DNA from: Bacteroidales bacterium
GTDB taxonomy: Bacteria; Bacteroidota; Bacteroidia; Bacteroidales; UBA932
Reading direction: 5' to 3'
DNA: 64,000 bases
Assembly: GCA_022647615.1 (NCBI GenBank)
Contig: JALCKZ010000001.1
Location: 1,538,178-1,602,177 of the forward strand
Shown: one piece after another, positions 63,956 through 64,000 of the stretch
Layout of the letters: every line of letters starts with the position of its first letter
Position numbering within the stretch: position 1 is the first letter of the stretch
Made by a program: the position numbers and the translations under genes
Notes under the pieces: model-generated
Seen by the model: only the letters and a program-made list of their open reading frames with translations
What the model was told of the DNA's origin: nothing
Databases searched by the model: none

Positions 63956-64000
63956 ATGAAAAAGTTATTTATCTCATTGGCTCTTGTGCTGCTTTGCGTT
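63956..64000 (+). CDS. Start of an exported protein, cut by the window end
   Basis: ATG AAA AAG at 63956 begins MKKLFISLALVLLCV, a typical signal peptide. The rest is outside the window, so the function cannot be told. It follows gyrA on the same strand with a 102-base gap that contains a nonamer copy (63855-63863) right after the gyrA stop. Confidence 0.6.
   Translation, partial: MKKLFISLALVLLCV

Overview
The window looks like chromosome of a member of the Bacteroidota, most likely order Bacteroidales. The evidence is promoters of the Bacteroidetes type (TTTG, about 20 bases, TAnnTTTG), TPR-containing sensor histidine kinases, TonB-type and DUF4421 outer-membrane barrels, the rfbACDB gene order and near absence of strong Shine-Dalgarno sites. 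I cannot place it to family. No insertion sequence, CRISPR array, prophage or rRNA was seen; there is one tRNA (Lys).

Layout. 1-2.4 kb: a shredded PLD/SNF2-type helicase gene with a small XRE regulator, probably a remnant of an acquired island. 2.5-9.4 kb: dTDP-rhamnose synthesis (rfbA, a frameshifted rfbC, rfbD, rfbB), a small transaldolase, an O-antigen/polysaccharide flippase and a family 2 glycosyltransferase. 9.4-15.2 kb: a 14-TM type MFS exporter, a PhoB-type two-component pair and a TonB-type outer-membrane protein. 15.3-24.4 kb: a complete ABC export operon (adaptor, ATPase, two MacB/FtsX permeases, TolC-like channel) ending with an NtrC-type regulator and its kinase. 24.4-25.05 kb: non-coding and rich in repeats. 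25-27.7 kb: purine/NCS2 permease and L-serine deaminase. 27.8-36.6 kb: four tandem paralogous TPR histidine kinases, two carrying single-base frameshifts. 36.7-43.9 kb: GHL10 glycosidase, a fifth TPR kinase, a phosphodiesterase, CutC, an alpha/beta hydrolase and a Tat-exported PIG-L deacetylase. 44-45.3 kb: GNAT-like protein and tRNA-Lys. 45.4-50.6 kb: a MarR-controlled redox operon (DUF1330, ferredoxin-nitroreductase, SDR, quinone reductase-like), an ACR3 arsenite exporter with a ferredoxin, a Fic remnant and a flavodoxin. 50.6-57.6 kb: hydrolase, MFS, DUF4421, M20 peptidase and a sixth TPR kinase. 57.7-64 kb: exported rubrerythrin, ClpC, GyrA and the start of another gene.

The most unusual signal is not a gene. 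The nonamer CTGTCGGGA (or its complement TCCCGACAG) occurs 22 times by my hand count, where well under one is expected by chance. It lies on both strands, in every kind of reading frame and between genes. Density and behaviour resemble DNA uptake sequences or Chi-type sites. It is missing from the first 3.4 kb and nearly so from 45.1-51.2 kb, which look acquired. A second unusual signal is a three-hairpin repeat near 24.85 kb and 43.96 kb whose stems differ by compensatory changes.

Five single-base gene-breaking indels outside the helicase remnant or inside paralogues could be real decay or assembly errors; reads would be needed to tell.
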